A DNA stretch of 48,566 bases from Pelosinus fermentans (GCA_002434245.1 DJJR01000080.1:199758-248323); one strand, 5' to 3'. Shown: positions 16,155 to 24,926, numbered from the stretch's first letter. The notes: a model not told the origin generated them from the letters alone. Translations and numbers: made by a program.

Positions 16155-17201
16155 ATGCACATGGCGGATGCACTAATTTCCCCAGTGGTAGGTGGAACCC
16201 TCTGGGCCGCTACTGCTGGATTGGCTTCCTACGCAGCCAAGAAAGTTCAAAATGATATGGATGAGCAAAAAATCCCCTTAATGGGCGTCCTGGGTGCCTT
16301 TGTCTTTGCTTCCCAAATGATTAATTTCACCATACCTGGTACAGGATCAAGCGGTCACATCGGAGGAGGCGTGCTGCTGGCAATACTCCTTGGTCCTCAT
16401 GCTGCTTTTTTAACAATTGCTTCTATCTTAACGGTTCAGGCATTATTTTTTGCTGATGGAGGTTTACTGGCTCTTGGCTGTAATATTTTTAACATGGGTT
16501 TTATTCCTTGTTATATAGCGTATCCATTTATCTATAAACCATTAGTCGGTACGACTCCCTCACAAAAACGTATTATGCTTGGCTCCATTGCAGCAGCAGT
16601 TGCAGGACTCCAACTAGGAGCCTTTAGCGTAGTTTTACAAACTCTCTTTTCTGGAATATCAGCCCTTCCTTTTACAACTTTTGTATTGCTCATGCAGCCC
16701 ATTCACCTCGCTATTGGTTTGATTGAAGGCATTATTACCGCTGTGGTCGTTGGATTCATTTATCAAGAAGCACCCCAGATCATCCAACCCACGGCTTTAA
16801 ATCCTTCATTAGGTGCTGCTTCTATAAAAAAAGTGATTATCGTCTTATTTACCCTCGCTATCATCACAGGGGGTGGTTTATCCTGGTTTGCTTCTAGTAA
16901 TCCCGATGGACTGGAATGGTCGATTGCCGGAATCAACGGAGAAGAAGAGCTCCAGGCATCCGATGAGGTTCATGGCTATTTCGCCGAAATACAGGAAAAA
17001 ATCGCCTTCCTCCCTGACTACAATTTTAAAGCTGCTCCTGCCTCCCATCCGGCGTCAGTAGAGGGAACCGAGGCAACCACAGAAGCAGCCTGGCCTGCTG
17101 TAGATACAGGAACTTCGGTAGCCGGTCTCGTAGGATCTTTTATTACATTGATTTTAGCTTATTTTATTGGCAAAGGGCTACAAGTTGCAGCAAAACGCTA
17201 G
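16155..17201 (+). CDS. nikMN: ECF nickel transporter substrate-binding protein, NikM-NikN fusion
   Basis: The 348-residue membrane protein is a CbiM/NikM-type S component with a fused NikN-like tail. It begins MHMADALIS; in solved NikM structures the N-terminal amine and His2 bind the metal, so the ATG at 16155 must be the true start. A second ligand is the His in GTGSSGHIGGG (about residue 68). The C-terminal part has the PDGLEW motif (about 250) of the nickel/cobalt PDGLE domain and a final membrane helix. AGGAG lies 9 bases upstream. It is first in an operon with nikQ and nikO. Cobalt instead of nickel is possible, but no cobalamin genes are nearby. Confidence 0.9.
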   Translation: MHMADALISPVVGGTLWAATAGLASYAAKKVQNDMDEQKIPLMGVLGAFVFASQMINFTIPGTGSSGHIGGGVLLAILLGPHAAFLTIASILTVQALFFADGGLLALGCNIFNMGFIPCYIAYPFIYKPLVGTTPSQKRIMLGSIAAAVAGLQLGAFSVVLQTLFSGISALPFTTFVLLMQPIHLAIGLIEGIITAVVVGFIYQEAPQIIQPTALNPSLGAASIKKVIIVLFTLAIITGGGLSWFASSNPDGLEWSIAGINGEEELQASDEVHGYFAEIQEKIAFLPDYNFKAAPASHPASVEGTEATTEAAWPAVDTGTSVAGLVGSFITLILAYFIGKGLQVAAKR

Positions 17202-17207
17202 TATACT

Positions 17208-17240
17208 ATAAGGGATGCGACGTATCGTCGTATCCCTTAT
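17208..17240 (+). other. Intercistronic hairpin between nikMN and nikQ
   Basis: ATAAGGGATGCGACG (17208-17222) and CGTCGTATCCCTTAT (17226-17240) form a 15-pair RNA stem with one G-U pair and a 3-base loop. The following TCTTATGG is not a full T-run, so it would be a partial terminator or a processing and stability element that sets nikMN apart from nikQO. Confidence 0.7.
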
Positions 17241-17286
17241 TCTTATGGATGGGCAAATACTATTTTTTCTTTGAAAGAGGGTTACT

Positions 17287-18099
17287 ATGATCAAACTGGA
17301 GTCAACTTGGCTCAATCTGCGAACCATTGATGATCTCGCCACTCAAAAGACATTCATTCACTCTTTGAATTCCTGTACAAAACTGATCACAACCTTAGTT
17401 TTTGTCGTGCTGGTTACCTCCTTTTCTAAATATGAAGTTACAAGTCTTCTACCCCTATTATTTTATCCCGTTGCTTTAATGTCGTTAGGAAATCTGCCTT
17501 ATAAACCAATCGTAAAACGCTTGCTGCTGATCGCTCCTTTTATTGTTTTTATTGGCCTATTCAATCCAGTTTTTGACCAAAGACCGATTGCGAAACTCGG
17601 ATCATTTCTGATAACTGGAGGCTGGCTTTCCTTTCTATCCATTACCATCAAACTGCTCTTGACCGTAACATCGGCTTTAATTTTGGTTGCAACAACGGGT
17701 ATGAATTCAATTTGTACAGCCTTGTCGCAAATTGGTGTTCCCAAGCCCATTGTGATTCAAATCCTCTTTATGTACCGCTATCTCCATGTATTGCTTGAAG
17801 AGTTTTTAAAAACAAATCAGGCCTACAATCTTCGTTCTTTCAAGACAGCCGGAATTCATTATAAGGCTTGGGGGTCATTGCTGGGACAATTACTACTTAG
17901 AACTATGGATCGAGCACAGCGAATCTATCAAGCTATGCTATGTCGCGGCTTTGACGGAAAGGTTCCTTTACTATCTGCTGCAAGATGGACAAAAAAAGAT
18001 CATCTCTATCTACTTTTTTGTCTATCCTTCTTTCTTCTCTGTCGTTTTATCAATATCCCACAGGCCCTGGGAACATTGCTTACAGGAGGTTTTCAATGA
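17287..18099 (+). CDS. nikQ: ECF nickel transporter transmembrane component (NikQ/CbiQ)
   Basis: The 270-residue membrane protein is the energy-coupling T component. The N-terminal FIHSLNSCTKLITTLVF is the usual CbiQ start, and the coupling motif DRAQRIYQAMLCRGFDGK (about residues 212-230) contains the Arg-Gly pair that contacts the ATPase. It joins the NikM S component to the NikO ATPase. Its TGA overlaps the ATG of nikO as ATGA, which shows translational coupling. Confidence 0.93.
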   Translation: MIKLESTWLNLRTIDDLATQKTFIHSLNSCTKLITTLVFVVLVTSFSKYEVTSLLPLLFYPVALMSLGNLPYKPIVKRLLLIAPFIVFIGLFNPVFDQRPIAKLGSFLITGGWLSFLSITIKLLLTVTSALILVATTGMNSICTALSQIGVPKPIVIQILFMYRYLHVLLEEFLKTNQAYNLRSFKTAGIHYKAWGSLLGQLLLRTMDRAQRIYQAMLCRGFDGKVPLLSAARWTKKDHLYLLFCLSFFLLCRFINIPQALGTLLTGGFQ

Positions 18100-18848
18100 G
18101 TCATCACACAATTGATTTAACAAATATACTATATACCTATCCTGATGGCACAACTGCACTAAGAAACCTCTCTCTTCATATCGGTCATGGGGAAGCGATC
18201 GCAATTGTTGGTTCCAATGGCTCAGGTAAAACCACGTTGCTATCTCATCTAAATGGCGTGCTATTCCCCACGACCGGAACGGTCAATATTGGAGGTTATC
18301 CCGTTGTCCAAGGAACGCTAACCCACATCCGACGCACAGTTGGCATGGTTTTTCAAAATCCTGACGATCAGCTGTTCATGCCAACGGTTTATGATGATGT
18401 AGCTTTTGGTCCGCTGAACTTAGGATATCCGCCTCTAGAAGTGGAAAAGCGTGTAATATCAGCATTAAAAACCGTAGGTGCTTATGCTTTAAAAGACCGT
18501 CCCCCTTATCGCCTCTCAGGAGGACAAAAACGAGCAGTAGCCATCGCGACAGTGTTAGCCATGGACCCGGCAATTTTGGTAATGGACGAACCAACCGCAG
18601 CCCTCGATCCATTGGCTCGCCGTCAGTTGATCACTCTTTTACACACATTTAGTCATACAAAAATTATTGCAACTCATGATTTAGATATGGTACTGGATCT
18701 TTGCAAACGAACCATCGTCTTGCATAATGGCAGCATTCTCGCTGATGGCCCTACCCTTGAAATCTTTCGCGACAGAGATATATTAGAACAGGCAGGTCTA
18801 GAACAGCCCTTCTCCATGCAAAGCTGCCCGATTTGCTCTAAAATTTGA
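18096..18848 (+). CDS. nikO: ECF nickel transporter ATPase (NikO/CbiO)
   Basis: The 250-residue ATPase has Walker A GSNGSGKTT (about residues 39-47), the signature YRLSGGQKRAVAIATVLAM, Walker B AILVMDEPTAALDP, and the switch ATHDL. The ATG at 18096 has AGGAGG 6 bases upstream and overlaps the nikQ stop. A longer in-frame reading from 17985 lies within nikQ and is rejected. It drives the ECF importer as a dimer. Confidence 0.94.
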   Translation: MSHHTIDLTNILYTYPDGTTALRNLSLHIGHGEAIAIVGSNGSGKTTLLSHLNGVLFPTTGTVNIGGYPVVQGTLTHIRRTVGMVFQNPDDQLFMPTVYDDVAFGPLNLGYPPLEVEKRVISALKTVGAYALKDRPPYRLSGGQKRAVAIATVLAMDPAILVMDEPTAALDPLARRQLITLLHTFSHTKIIATHDLDMVLDLCKRTIVLHNGSILADGPTLEIFRDRDILEQAGLEQPFSMQSCPICSKI

Positions 18849-18910
18849 TAATCAGATTATTTTGTGCCTAGGAAGAAGATTACTTAGTGTCCTTTTAAAA
18901 TATAGCCGTT

Positions 18911-19001
18911 TTGAATCACAAAGAACACAAAGGGGTAGAGAATACACATGTCTCTGTGTTCTTTGTGCATCTCTGTGTCTTCTGTGTTTAACGTTCCCCT
19001 T
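18911..19001 (+). repeat. Intergenic palindromic repeat, copy 2 (after nikO)
   Basis: CACAAAGAACACAAAG is inverted at CTCTGTGTTCTTTGTG with one mismatch, within a stretch related to copies at 11811, 20184 and 40765. It differs in its inner part. The 361-base gap 18849-19210 holds this repeat and a terminator and no gene. Confidence 0.8.
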
Positions 19002-19037
19002 AGAAATCTTATACTTTTTAGCCCCGCAAACAAAACG

Positions 19038-19076
19038 ACTAGCCCTTTCATTTTTTTAAAAGGGCTAGTTCTTTTT
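19038..19076 (+). terminator. Intrinsic terminator of the nikMNQO operon
   Basis: ACTAGCCCTTT (19038-19048) pairs with AAAGGGCTAGT (19059-19069), followed by TCTTTTTAA. Confidence 0.9.
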
Positions 19077-19210
19077 AATCATAAAAATATTCTTTTGACC
19101 CATGAATGTTTAGACATCCAATCTTTACTTATTTTTCGGTTAAAACTCCCTAACATGGATCGTTGGAGTAATGGAAATACTAACAAAAATGCATGAAAGG
19201 AAGATTATCT

Positions 19211-20128
19211 ATGAAAAATATAATTCGCAGAAAGCAAATAAAGAATCACTCTAAGAAACTATTAGCCGCTGTTGCGGGAGCGGCAGTTATGTCTTCGGCA
19301 ATGTTGCCTGGTCTTCCTGTTGCAAAAGTTTTTGCCGCATCAAATGAAACAAACCAGACTCCTGAAGCAGATCGAACTTCTAAATCAAAACATTGGTCGA
19401 ACTCATCCAAAATGGACCCCGTAAGAACCGTAAAGGAACATGCCTATACCTACGGCTTTAATCCCTTCCGTGATAAATTTACAATTCTTGATCAGTCGGC
19501 AAACAAAGCAACTGTTGAAGTGCGGACCAGCGGCCAGACTTTTAAAGTAAACCTGGTAAAGACTCGCAATCAAGGCTGGGAAATTACTGCAATACGCGGT
19601 ATTGGCAATTCAAGATATCCTGCTACGTATACTCCCGCCAGCTTTTTTACCCACCGCCCCATTACGGGCCCAGTGGTCATCACCCCCAATGCTCCCCAAA
19701 CCCTATACCAAACGAATGATTTTCGGGAATGGACATGGTACAATACCTCCTATCCTGCCGACATGACTTTTGGTGCTCTGATTCAAGATCCCCGTTTACG
19801 AGGAGCGAATTTAGTCCCGGAAGACATCATAAACCAGATGAAGAATGTTGACTTTAGCCATCAAATCGTTGTTTATACTCACCTCGGTACCGTAGACTCA
19901 ACCGGGTACGGTATCGGCATTGAAAAGATCACACAATCAGGAAATGACCTTACTGTTACAGTAAGAACCAAAAGCCCTCGCCTTAATGAGAGCGTAACGA
20001 CTACTAAGGGATATGACTATATTGCCATGGAACGCTCATTATTTGATACCCGCCGCCCAATCCGGGTAACCTTTATTAACCAGAATAATACCACGCTAAC
20101 AAATTATAATGTTACGCTGACGCAGTAA
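19211..20128 (+). CDS. Exported protein of unknown function, PrcB-like C-terminus
   Basis: The 305-residue protein has a long basic N-terminus (MKNIIRRKQIKNHSKK) and a hydrophobic core ending in VAKVFAAS, so a Sec signal peptide cleaved near residue 43 is likely. The mature part has no Cys. The last 90 residues (IVVYTHLGTVDSTGYGIGIEKI, then VTVRTKSP, then DYIAMERSLFDTRRPIRVTF) resemble the PrcB C-terminal domain, a small beta fold in exported proteins. The middle part (about 60-150) is not recognised. The start is chosen from AAGGAAG 7 bases upstream; the ATG at 19193 lies before that site. It stands alone between two palindromic repeats. Confidence 0.75.
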   Translation: MKNIIRRKQIKNHSKKLLAAVAGAAVMSSAMLPGLPVAKVFAASNETNQTPEADRTSKSKHWSNSSKMDPVRTVKEHAYTYGFNPFRDKFTILDQSANKATVEVRTSGQTFKVNLVKTRNQGWEITAIRGIGNSRYPATYTPASFFTHRPITGPVVITPNAPQTLYQTNDFREWTWYNTSYPADMTFGALIQDPRLRGANLVPEDIINQMKNVDFSHQIVVYTHLGTVDSTGYGIGIEKITQSGNDLTVTVRTKSPRLNESVTTTKGYDYIAMERSLFDTRRPIRVTFINQNNTTLTNYNVTLTQ

Positions 20129-20183
20129 ACAACAATCTTGCAAAGAAATAGAAAAATCGTTACGCTCCTTTAAAGAATAAGTT

Positions 20184-20266
20184 CGAACCGCAGAGACGCA
20201 GAGGGTGCTGAGGAGATTTTTAACCCTATCTATCTTTTCTCTGTGTTCTCTGCGTCTCTGCGGTTA
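20184..20266 (+). repeat. Intergenic palindromic repeat, copy 3
   Basis: AACCGCAGAGACGCAGAG (20186-20203) is a perfect inverse of 20248-20265. It is a G/C-variant of the same family as 11811-11895. It lies between two convergent genes (exported protein and gnd) and may double as a transcription end. Confidence 0.88.
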
Positions 20267-20294
20267 AAAAATCTATACCTCTCCACTTATGAAC

Positions 20295-21710
20295 CTATTT
20301 TTTTATCCATTCCGTATGGAAAGTACCAGGTTGATCAACTCTCTCATAGGTATGAGCACCAAAGTAATCCCTTTGCGCTTGGATCAGATTGGAAGGGAGT
20401 ACGGCCCTGCGATAGCTGTCATAATAGTCTAAGGAGGCACTAAAGGAAGGCGTCGGAATCCCTAGTTTTTTACACGTTTTTACAACTAGGCGCCAGTTGT
20501 CTTGAACTCGGCTTAGCGCCTCTTGGAAATAAGGAGCCAGCAGTAAATTCGGCAGATTAGCATCTTGCTGAAAGGACTCTTTAATCCGATCTAAAAATTG
20601 AGCCCGAATAATGCATCCGCCTCGCCAAAGAAGAGCTACGTCACCATAGTTCAAGTTCCAGCCATATTCCTTATCAGCAGCTTTTAAAAGAGCAAACCCT
20701 TGGGCGTAAGAGCATATCTTCGATGCATATAAGGCATCATGGATCGCTTTAATAAATACCTTGCGATCTCCCTTATATTGATCATCAGGACCAATTAAGA
20801 TACTCGATGCAGCCACCCGTTCTTCTTTATATGCCGACATGCATCGCGCAAATACGGCTTCTGTGATTGTTGGGGTAGGTACTCCCAAATCCAAAGCACT
20901 TTGCGAGGTCCACTTGCCTGTTCCTTTCTGACCGGCTTTATCTAAAATCATTTCTACTAATGGCTTACCCGTGAGTTCATCCTGCTGTAAAAACACATCT
21001 CGTGTAATTTCAATAAGATACGAATCGAGCTCCCCTTTGTTCCATTCGGCAAATACTTCATAGAGTTCTTCTGCTGACAACCCTAATGCAACTTTCATAA
21101 TATAATATGCTTCACTAATAAGCTGCATATCACCATATTCGATTCCATTGTGTACCATTTTTACATAATGACCGGCCCCGTCTGGTCCTACATAAGCGCA
21201 GCACGGACCATCTGCAACCTGAGCAGCAATCGCAGTAAAAATCGGTGCCACTTCCTGATAAGCAGAAAGTTCAGCTCCCGGCATGAGACTTGGTCCCTTT
21301 AGGGCTCCTTCTTCTCCTCCAGACACTCCCATACCAATATAACGAATACCCTGATGAGACAATTCATCAAAACGCCTACGAGTATCTTCAAAAAAAGAAT
21401 TACCACCATCAATAATAATATCACCTTGCTCTAAGTGCGGCAGCAACTCGGCAATCATATCATCTACAGGCTTACCAGCCTTAACCATCAGCATAATTTT
21501 ACGAGGCTTGGTCAGCATATTTGTTAACTCGGCGATAGAATGAGCTCCTCCAAGCTTTTTCCCCTCAGCATTATGCTGAAGAAACTCATCTACTTTACTT
21601 GTAGTACGATTATATACCGCTACTCCGAAGCCTTTATTGGCCATATTCATTACTAAATTTTCGCCCATTACAGCTAACCCAACCATCCCTATATCATATA
21701 ACGTTCCCAT
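20295..21710 (-). CDS. gnd: 6-phosphogluconate dehydrogenase (decarboxylating)
   Basis: The 471-residue enzyme oxidises 6-phosphogluconate to ribulose 5-phosphate and CO2, making NADPH, in the pentose phosphate pathway. The N-terminus has the dinucleotide loop GLAVMGENL, followed by the substrate-binding GVSGGEEGALKGPSLMPG and VKMVHNGIEYGDMQ, which carries the catalytic Lys. The C-terminal domain has ILDKAGQKGTGKWTS and the tail ending YERVDQPGTFHTEW. The length equals the long NADP-dependent form. It is a stand-alone gene with no zwf nearby. Confidence 0.97.
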   Translation of the reverse strand: MGTLYDIGMVGLAVMGENLVMNMANKGFGVAVYNRTTSKVDEFLQHNAEGKKLGGAHSIAELTNMLTKPRKIMLMVKAGKPVDDMIAELLPHLEQGDIIIDGGNSFFEDTRRRFDELSHQGIRYIGMGVSGGEEGALKGPSLMPGAELSAYQEVAPIFTAIAAQVADGPCCAYVGPDGAGHYVKMVHNGIEYGDMQLISEAYYIMKVALGLSAEELYEVFAEWNKGELDSYLIEITRDVFLQQDELTGKPLVEMILDKAGQKGTGKWTSQSALDLGVPTPTITEAVFARCMSAYKEERVAASSILIGPDDQYKGDRKVFIKAIHDALYASKICSYAQGFALLKAADKEYGWNLNYGDVALLWRGGCIIRAQFLDRIKESFQQDANLPNLLLAPYFQEALSRVQDNWRLVVKTCKKLGIPTPSFSASLDYYDSYRRAVLPSNLIQAQRDYFGAHTYERVDQPGTFHTEWIKK

Positions 21711-21913
21711 TTCCTACCTCCTATGTAATTTATTCTTATCAATCAATACTGTACTATTCTAGTATAGACTTAAGAATACCTGCCTTTCAGAAAATTTATT
21801 TCATTGCGTAAATATTTTTAGGGCATTATGCCCAAAAATTCAAATCTATATAATAGTATAGACAACTTAGATTATTAATACTATTAATTTTTATTCATTT
21901 TTTTATAAGGTAA

Positions 21914-21952
21914 AGTAAAAGAATCCAGCACGAAGTACGGGATTCTTTTACT
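21914..21952 (-). terminator. Hairpin downstream of the decayed dehydrogenase
   Basis: AGTAAAAGAATCC (21914-21926) and GGATTCTTTTACT (21940-21952) form a 13-base stem. It lies about 40 bases past the end of the pseudogene on the minus strand, so it is probably that unit's terminator, though no strong T-run follows. Confidence 0.55.
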
Positions 21953-21995
21953 CTACGTTTTATATTTACATTAGATGAATGAAAAGTTCCTGTCA

Positions 21996-22352
21996 TCATG
22001 AAGTTATCGCTATCAGCAAGGCAAACGTATGATCAGCAGCCGCATCAGTGAGAACATCTGGTGTGTTGCTAACAAAAAATACCATGCTTCGTAGCAGCAG
22101 GCACATCAATATTATTATAACCAACGCCATAGTTTGCAAATATTTTACATTGAATTTTGGCAGCTGACAAATCTCTTCCGTGATCGATGCTGATACAACG
22201 AGTACAGCATCTCGCCCTTCTATTTTCTCCAGCAGTTCACTGGTACTCAGCATTCGATCTTCTGGATTCATCTCCACCTCGCAACGCTCTTTCAGCAACG
22301 CCAGTACTTCTTCTGCTAAGGGTTAAGTAACATATACCTTTGATTTAGCCAT
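21996..22352 (-). pseudogene. Degraded D-2-hydroxyacid dehydrogenase (GyaR-like)
   Basis: Reading from an ATG at 22352 gives MAKSKVYVT, an in-frame stop, then PLAEEVLALLKERCEVEM and further dehydrogenase sequence. Near 22160 one base is lost in CAGCTGCC, and near 22077 one extra T in a T-run restores the frame. The recovered text AKIQCKIFANYGVGYNNIDVP and VSNTPDVLTDAAADHTFALLIA is typical of glyoxylate/hydroxypyruvate reductase-like proteins. It ends at a stop after ALLIAITS, so the NAD-binding half is deleted. It carries at least one nonsense, two frameshifts and a large 3' deletion. It lies next to the kduD-like gene. Confidence 0.9.
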
Positions 22353-22415
22353 TTTTACCACCTCTATTATTTTTATAATCTATTTTTCATCTTTCGTGGG
22401 ACAATTGATAACGAT

Positions 22416-23177
22416 CTATCTTGCCATCCATCCTCCATCAACGCAGATTACTTGCCCATGAACATAGTCTGATGCCTTGGAAGCAAGATAAACGGCCGTT
22501 CCGCCCATATCTTCTGGTACTCCCCACCGTTTTGCCGGAATTCTGTCCATAATCTGTGCACTACGTATAGAATCATCAATGAGCGCGGTATTCATATCCG
22601 TTGCCATATATCCAGGAGCTATTGCATTGACATTAACACCGCGAGCAGCCCACTCATTGGCCAGTGCCTTAGTCAACTGAGCAATCCCTCCTTTTGCCGC
22701 TGCATAGGCAGGTACAGTCACACCTCCAGAAAAAGATAGCAAGGAAGCAATATTGATAATTTTTCCTGAACCCCGCTCCAGCATGCGACCACCAAAGGCC
22801 TGGCACATCATAAATGCGGATCGTAATTGAACCTGCATAATAATATCCCATTCCTCGATCGGAAATTTTTCTGCTGGATAACGCCTTTGAATACCAGCAT
22901 TATTGATCAATATATGTACTCGTCCAGCTTTTTTTTCAATTTCTGCTGCCAGTGGCTCCGCTGATTGAAGAGTTGCTAAATCACAGCTCACAGCATAACA
23001 TTTCCTCCCGAGAGCTTCCACTAACGCTGCTGTTTCTGTACAAGTCCCTCCTCTTTGAATAGAAACAATATCAGCTCCAGCCTTAGCCATCACTACTGCC
23101 ATACCTTGGCCAAGCCCTCTGTTGCCACCAGTAATGACTACCAGTTTGCCTTCCAATGAAAAATCAGCCATATTCAT
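22416..23177 (-). CDS. kduD: KduD-like short-chain dehydrogenase (2-deoxy-D-gluconate 3-dehydrogenase type)
   Basis: The 253-residue NAD-dependent enzyme has the cofactor loop GGNRGLGQGMA (TGxxxGxG), NNAG, the catalytic Ser in IINIASLLSFSGG, and Tyr-x3-Lys in VPAYAAAKGG. The segment MQVQLRSAFMMCQAFG and the C-terminus YVHGQVICVDGGWMAR are typical of KduD, which works in uronate and 2-keto-3-deoxygluconate catabolism. GGAGGGG precedes the ATG. Neighbouring genes for the same type of pathway (hydroxyacid dehydrogenase, sugar-acid transporter, LacI regulator) are all broken, so this is the last intact gene of a decaying operon. Its substrate could also be another sugar acid. Confidence 0.85.
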   Translation of the reverse strand: MNMADFSLEGKLVVITGGNRGLGQGMAVVMAKAGADIVSIQRGGTCTETAALVEALGRKCYAVSCDLATLQSAEPLAAEIEKKAGRVHILINNAGIQRRYPAEKFPIEEWDIIMQVQLRSAFMMCQAFGGRMLERGSGKIINIASLLSFSGGVTVPAYAAAKGGIAQLTKALANEWAARGVNVNAIAPGYMATDMNTALIDDSIRSAQIMDRIPAKRWGVPEDMGGTAVYLASKASDYVHGQVICVDGGWMAR

Positions 23178-23263
23178 ATGTAACCCCTCCTATTTATGTT
23201 TTTTGTGGTAAGAATCCAATACATAAGGAATTGATGTAAGTCAACTTGTTTTGACAATCTCCC

Positions 23264-23596
23264 TTAGGAGTGCACAGTCTTTTGCAGTGCCTCGATTTTG
23301 GGCTCTGCCTCAAATGAATTGGGCAACGTGGCAGTAATCGCAGCTGCCAGGAATAATAGACTAACCAGACTATAAACACCTATATTGTAATTGTACCTTT
23401 GGATCATCAAACCGACAATATATACGATCCAAAAAATCCGCCAAGATTGCCAAGTGCATTGATGGCGCCCTGTCCGGTCAGATATATTGGAGAAAAATAT
23501 CATGCCCAGGATGCAGGCATTCCACGGCACCGTCGACAGCCAACCTACCTGCCGCAAAGCCGACCATACTGGCTGTCATTCCCAGCTCAAAAACAT
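23264..23596 (-). pseudogene. Fragment of an MFS sugar-acid transporter (ExuT/GudP-like)
   Basis: Reading across frames recovers GMTASMVGFAAG, YFSPIYLTGQGA, INALGNLGGFFGSY and YIVGLMIQRYNY, then a C-terminal helix LVSLLFLAAAITATLP. These are hallmarks of the anion:cation symporter branch of the major facilitator superfamily. A 2-base insertion near 23418 and other shifts and stops break the frame, and the N-terminal half is missing, joined directly to a LacI fragment. It is non-functional. Confidence 0.85.
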
Positions 23597-23603
23597 ATGG
23601 TTC

Positions 23604-24002
23604 CTAGCATAATAAAAAAAATCCAGCACTATAAGTCGCCAGATCTTTGACATATTCAATTTTTGTATGCTTTTTTTGCTTTAAATTTTCTACACAGCGA
23701 TGAATTCCATTAAAATCATCTACTAATACGGAATAGCTATTGCTCACCTCCAAATGTCCATTCGCCAATACAATCGGCAGATTTTTCACATACTTGGCAA
23801 CATATTTTTTAACCTGTTGGTCATTAAAAATAGAACCAATGAGAATGATGCCGTCTACCTTTTTTTCGATCAACATTTTAAAGTAATTGATACTTTCTGC
23901 TGTTTTGCCGCCAGTATTGCATAAGATTACATTATAACCCAATTTACTGAACCCTTGTTCAATCGCAAAGGCCGTAGTAGGTATCCTAATACTCGCTAAA
24001 AA
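23604..24002 (-). pseudogene. Fragment of a LacI-family regulator
   Basis: The sugar-binding region is preserved: TTAFAIEQGFSKLGYNVILCN, then IEKKVDGIILIGS, then LPIVLANGHLEVSNSYSVLVDD, and LKQKKHTKIEYVKDLATYSAG. The DNA-binding helix-turn-helix is missing, and the C-terminal part runs into the transporter fragment through a deletion. It would have controlled the neighbouring sugar-acid genes. Confidence 0.85.
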
Positions 24003-24128
24003 TGAACCACTCTAACCATTAACAACTTTCCAAGATATTAGCTTAACAGCTAAAAGAGTGATCTCCAATGAATACTTATAAGCATATCAAAAATTTGTAG
24101 ATAAGGAAATGAAAAACAATGTATTAAA

Positions 24129-24776
24129 CTATTTTGTCAAAAGAATGGAAAGTTCTTCTACTGAAGAAACAATATAGTTCGGCTCGGCTGCTACCAATTC
24201 ATCGTAACTGCCATATCCATAAGCAACAGCAATCACATCAATATGATTCTTTTTAGCACCGCTGATATCATATTTTCGATCTCCAATCATTACAACTTTA
24301 CCTAGATCAGTAATGTTTTCCCCTAATAGGGCAAATTCGATCACATCACTTTTTTCAGTCCTTGTTCCATCAAGATTACTTCCCACAATGGCAGCAAAGT
24401 ACTGTTTTAAACCAAAGTGTTCTAAAATTTTCACTGAAAACCCGGTAGGCTTTGAAGTTGCTACGATTAGTTTTTTCCCTTGGTTCTTCAAACTGGCTAA
24501 TAGTTCCTCCATGCCTTCATATACTTTATTTTCATATAATCCTGTTGCCGAAAAACGTTCCCGATAATATCCAATCGCCTGCACTGCCTCCTTGTCACTC
24601 ATATGGTAAAGCTCTTTAAAAGATGTTAATAAAGGTGGTCCGATAAAAGGAATCAGCACATCTGGATCTTTTTCTTTAATGCCCATTTTCTGTAAGGCAT
24701 ATTGAACGGATGATGTAATACCGATTTTAGGATCTGTCAACGTTCCATCCAAGTCAAATAATATGATTTCATACAT
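24129..24776 (-). CDS. HAD-family phosphatase (phosphoglycolate phosphatase-like)
   Basis: The 215-residue hydrolase has the four HAD motifs: nucleophile DLDGTLTD at the start, Thr/Ser motif IVATSKP near the middle, a Lys in the segment after EKSDVIEFAL, and acidic motif VMIGDRKYDISGAKKN. The cap between residues 15 and 85 is of the helical C1 type, as in phosphoglycolate phosphatase and pyrophosphatase PpaX. The exact substrate is unknown. GGGAGGTGA precedes the ATG. It is a single gene next to the decayed sugar-acid locus, with no sign of being part of it. Confidence 0.9.
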   Translation of the reverse strand: MYEIILFDLDGTLTDPKIGITSSVQYALQKMGIKEKDPDVLIPFIGPPLLTSFKELYHMSDKEAVQAIGYYRERFSATGLYENKVYEGMEELLASLKNQGKKLIVATSKPTGFSVKILEHFGLKQYFAAIVGSNLDGTRTEKSDVIEFALLGENITDLGKVVMIGDRKYDISGAKKNHIDVIAVAYGYGSYDELVAAEPNYIVSSVEELSILLTK

Positions 24777-24825
24777 GGACTGTCACCTCCCATTTCTTAA
24801 GATTTTCTATACATTACGTTCTTTT

Positions 24826-24896
24826 GTCATTGCGAACAGAGTGAAGCAATCTCTTAGCAAGCAGCAGGAGATTGCTTCGCTATGCTCGCAATGGAC
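24826..24896. repeat. Intergenic palindromic repeat of a second type
   Basis: GTCATTGCGA and GAAGCAATCTC are inverted at GAGATTGCTTC and TCGCAATGGAC. The pattern CATTGCGA...GAAGCAATC is a well-known dispersed intergenic palindrome in many bacterial genomes and is unrelated to the CACAAAGG-type repeats here. Confidence 0.8.
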
Positions 24897-24911
24897 ACGC
24901 TTATGAATAAA

Positions 24912-24926
24912 AAGGCCTAAGGCCTT
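24912..24926 (-). terminator. Short intrinsic terminator of the CheX operon
   Basis: On the minus strand, AAGGCC-TTA-GGCCTT is followed by TTTATTC, about 110 bases past the stop of the CheX-like gene. Confidence 0.5.

Noticed and set aside
17985..18095. Longer N-terminal reading of nikO
   Set aside because: It overlaps nikQ by over 100 bases and has no ribosome binding site; the ATG at 18096 has AGGAGG and the ATGA overlap.
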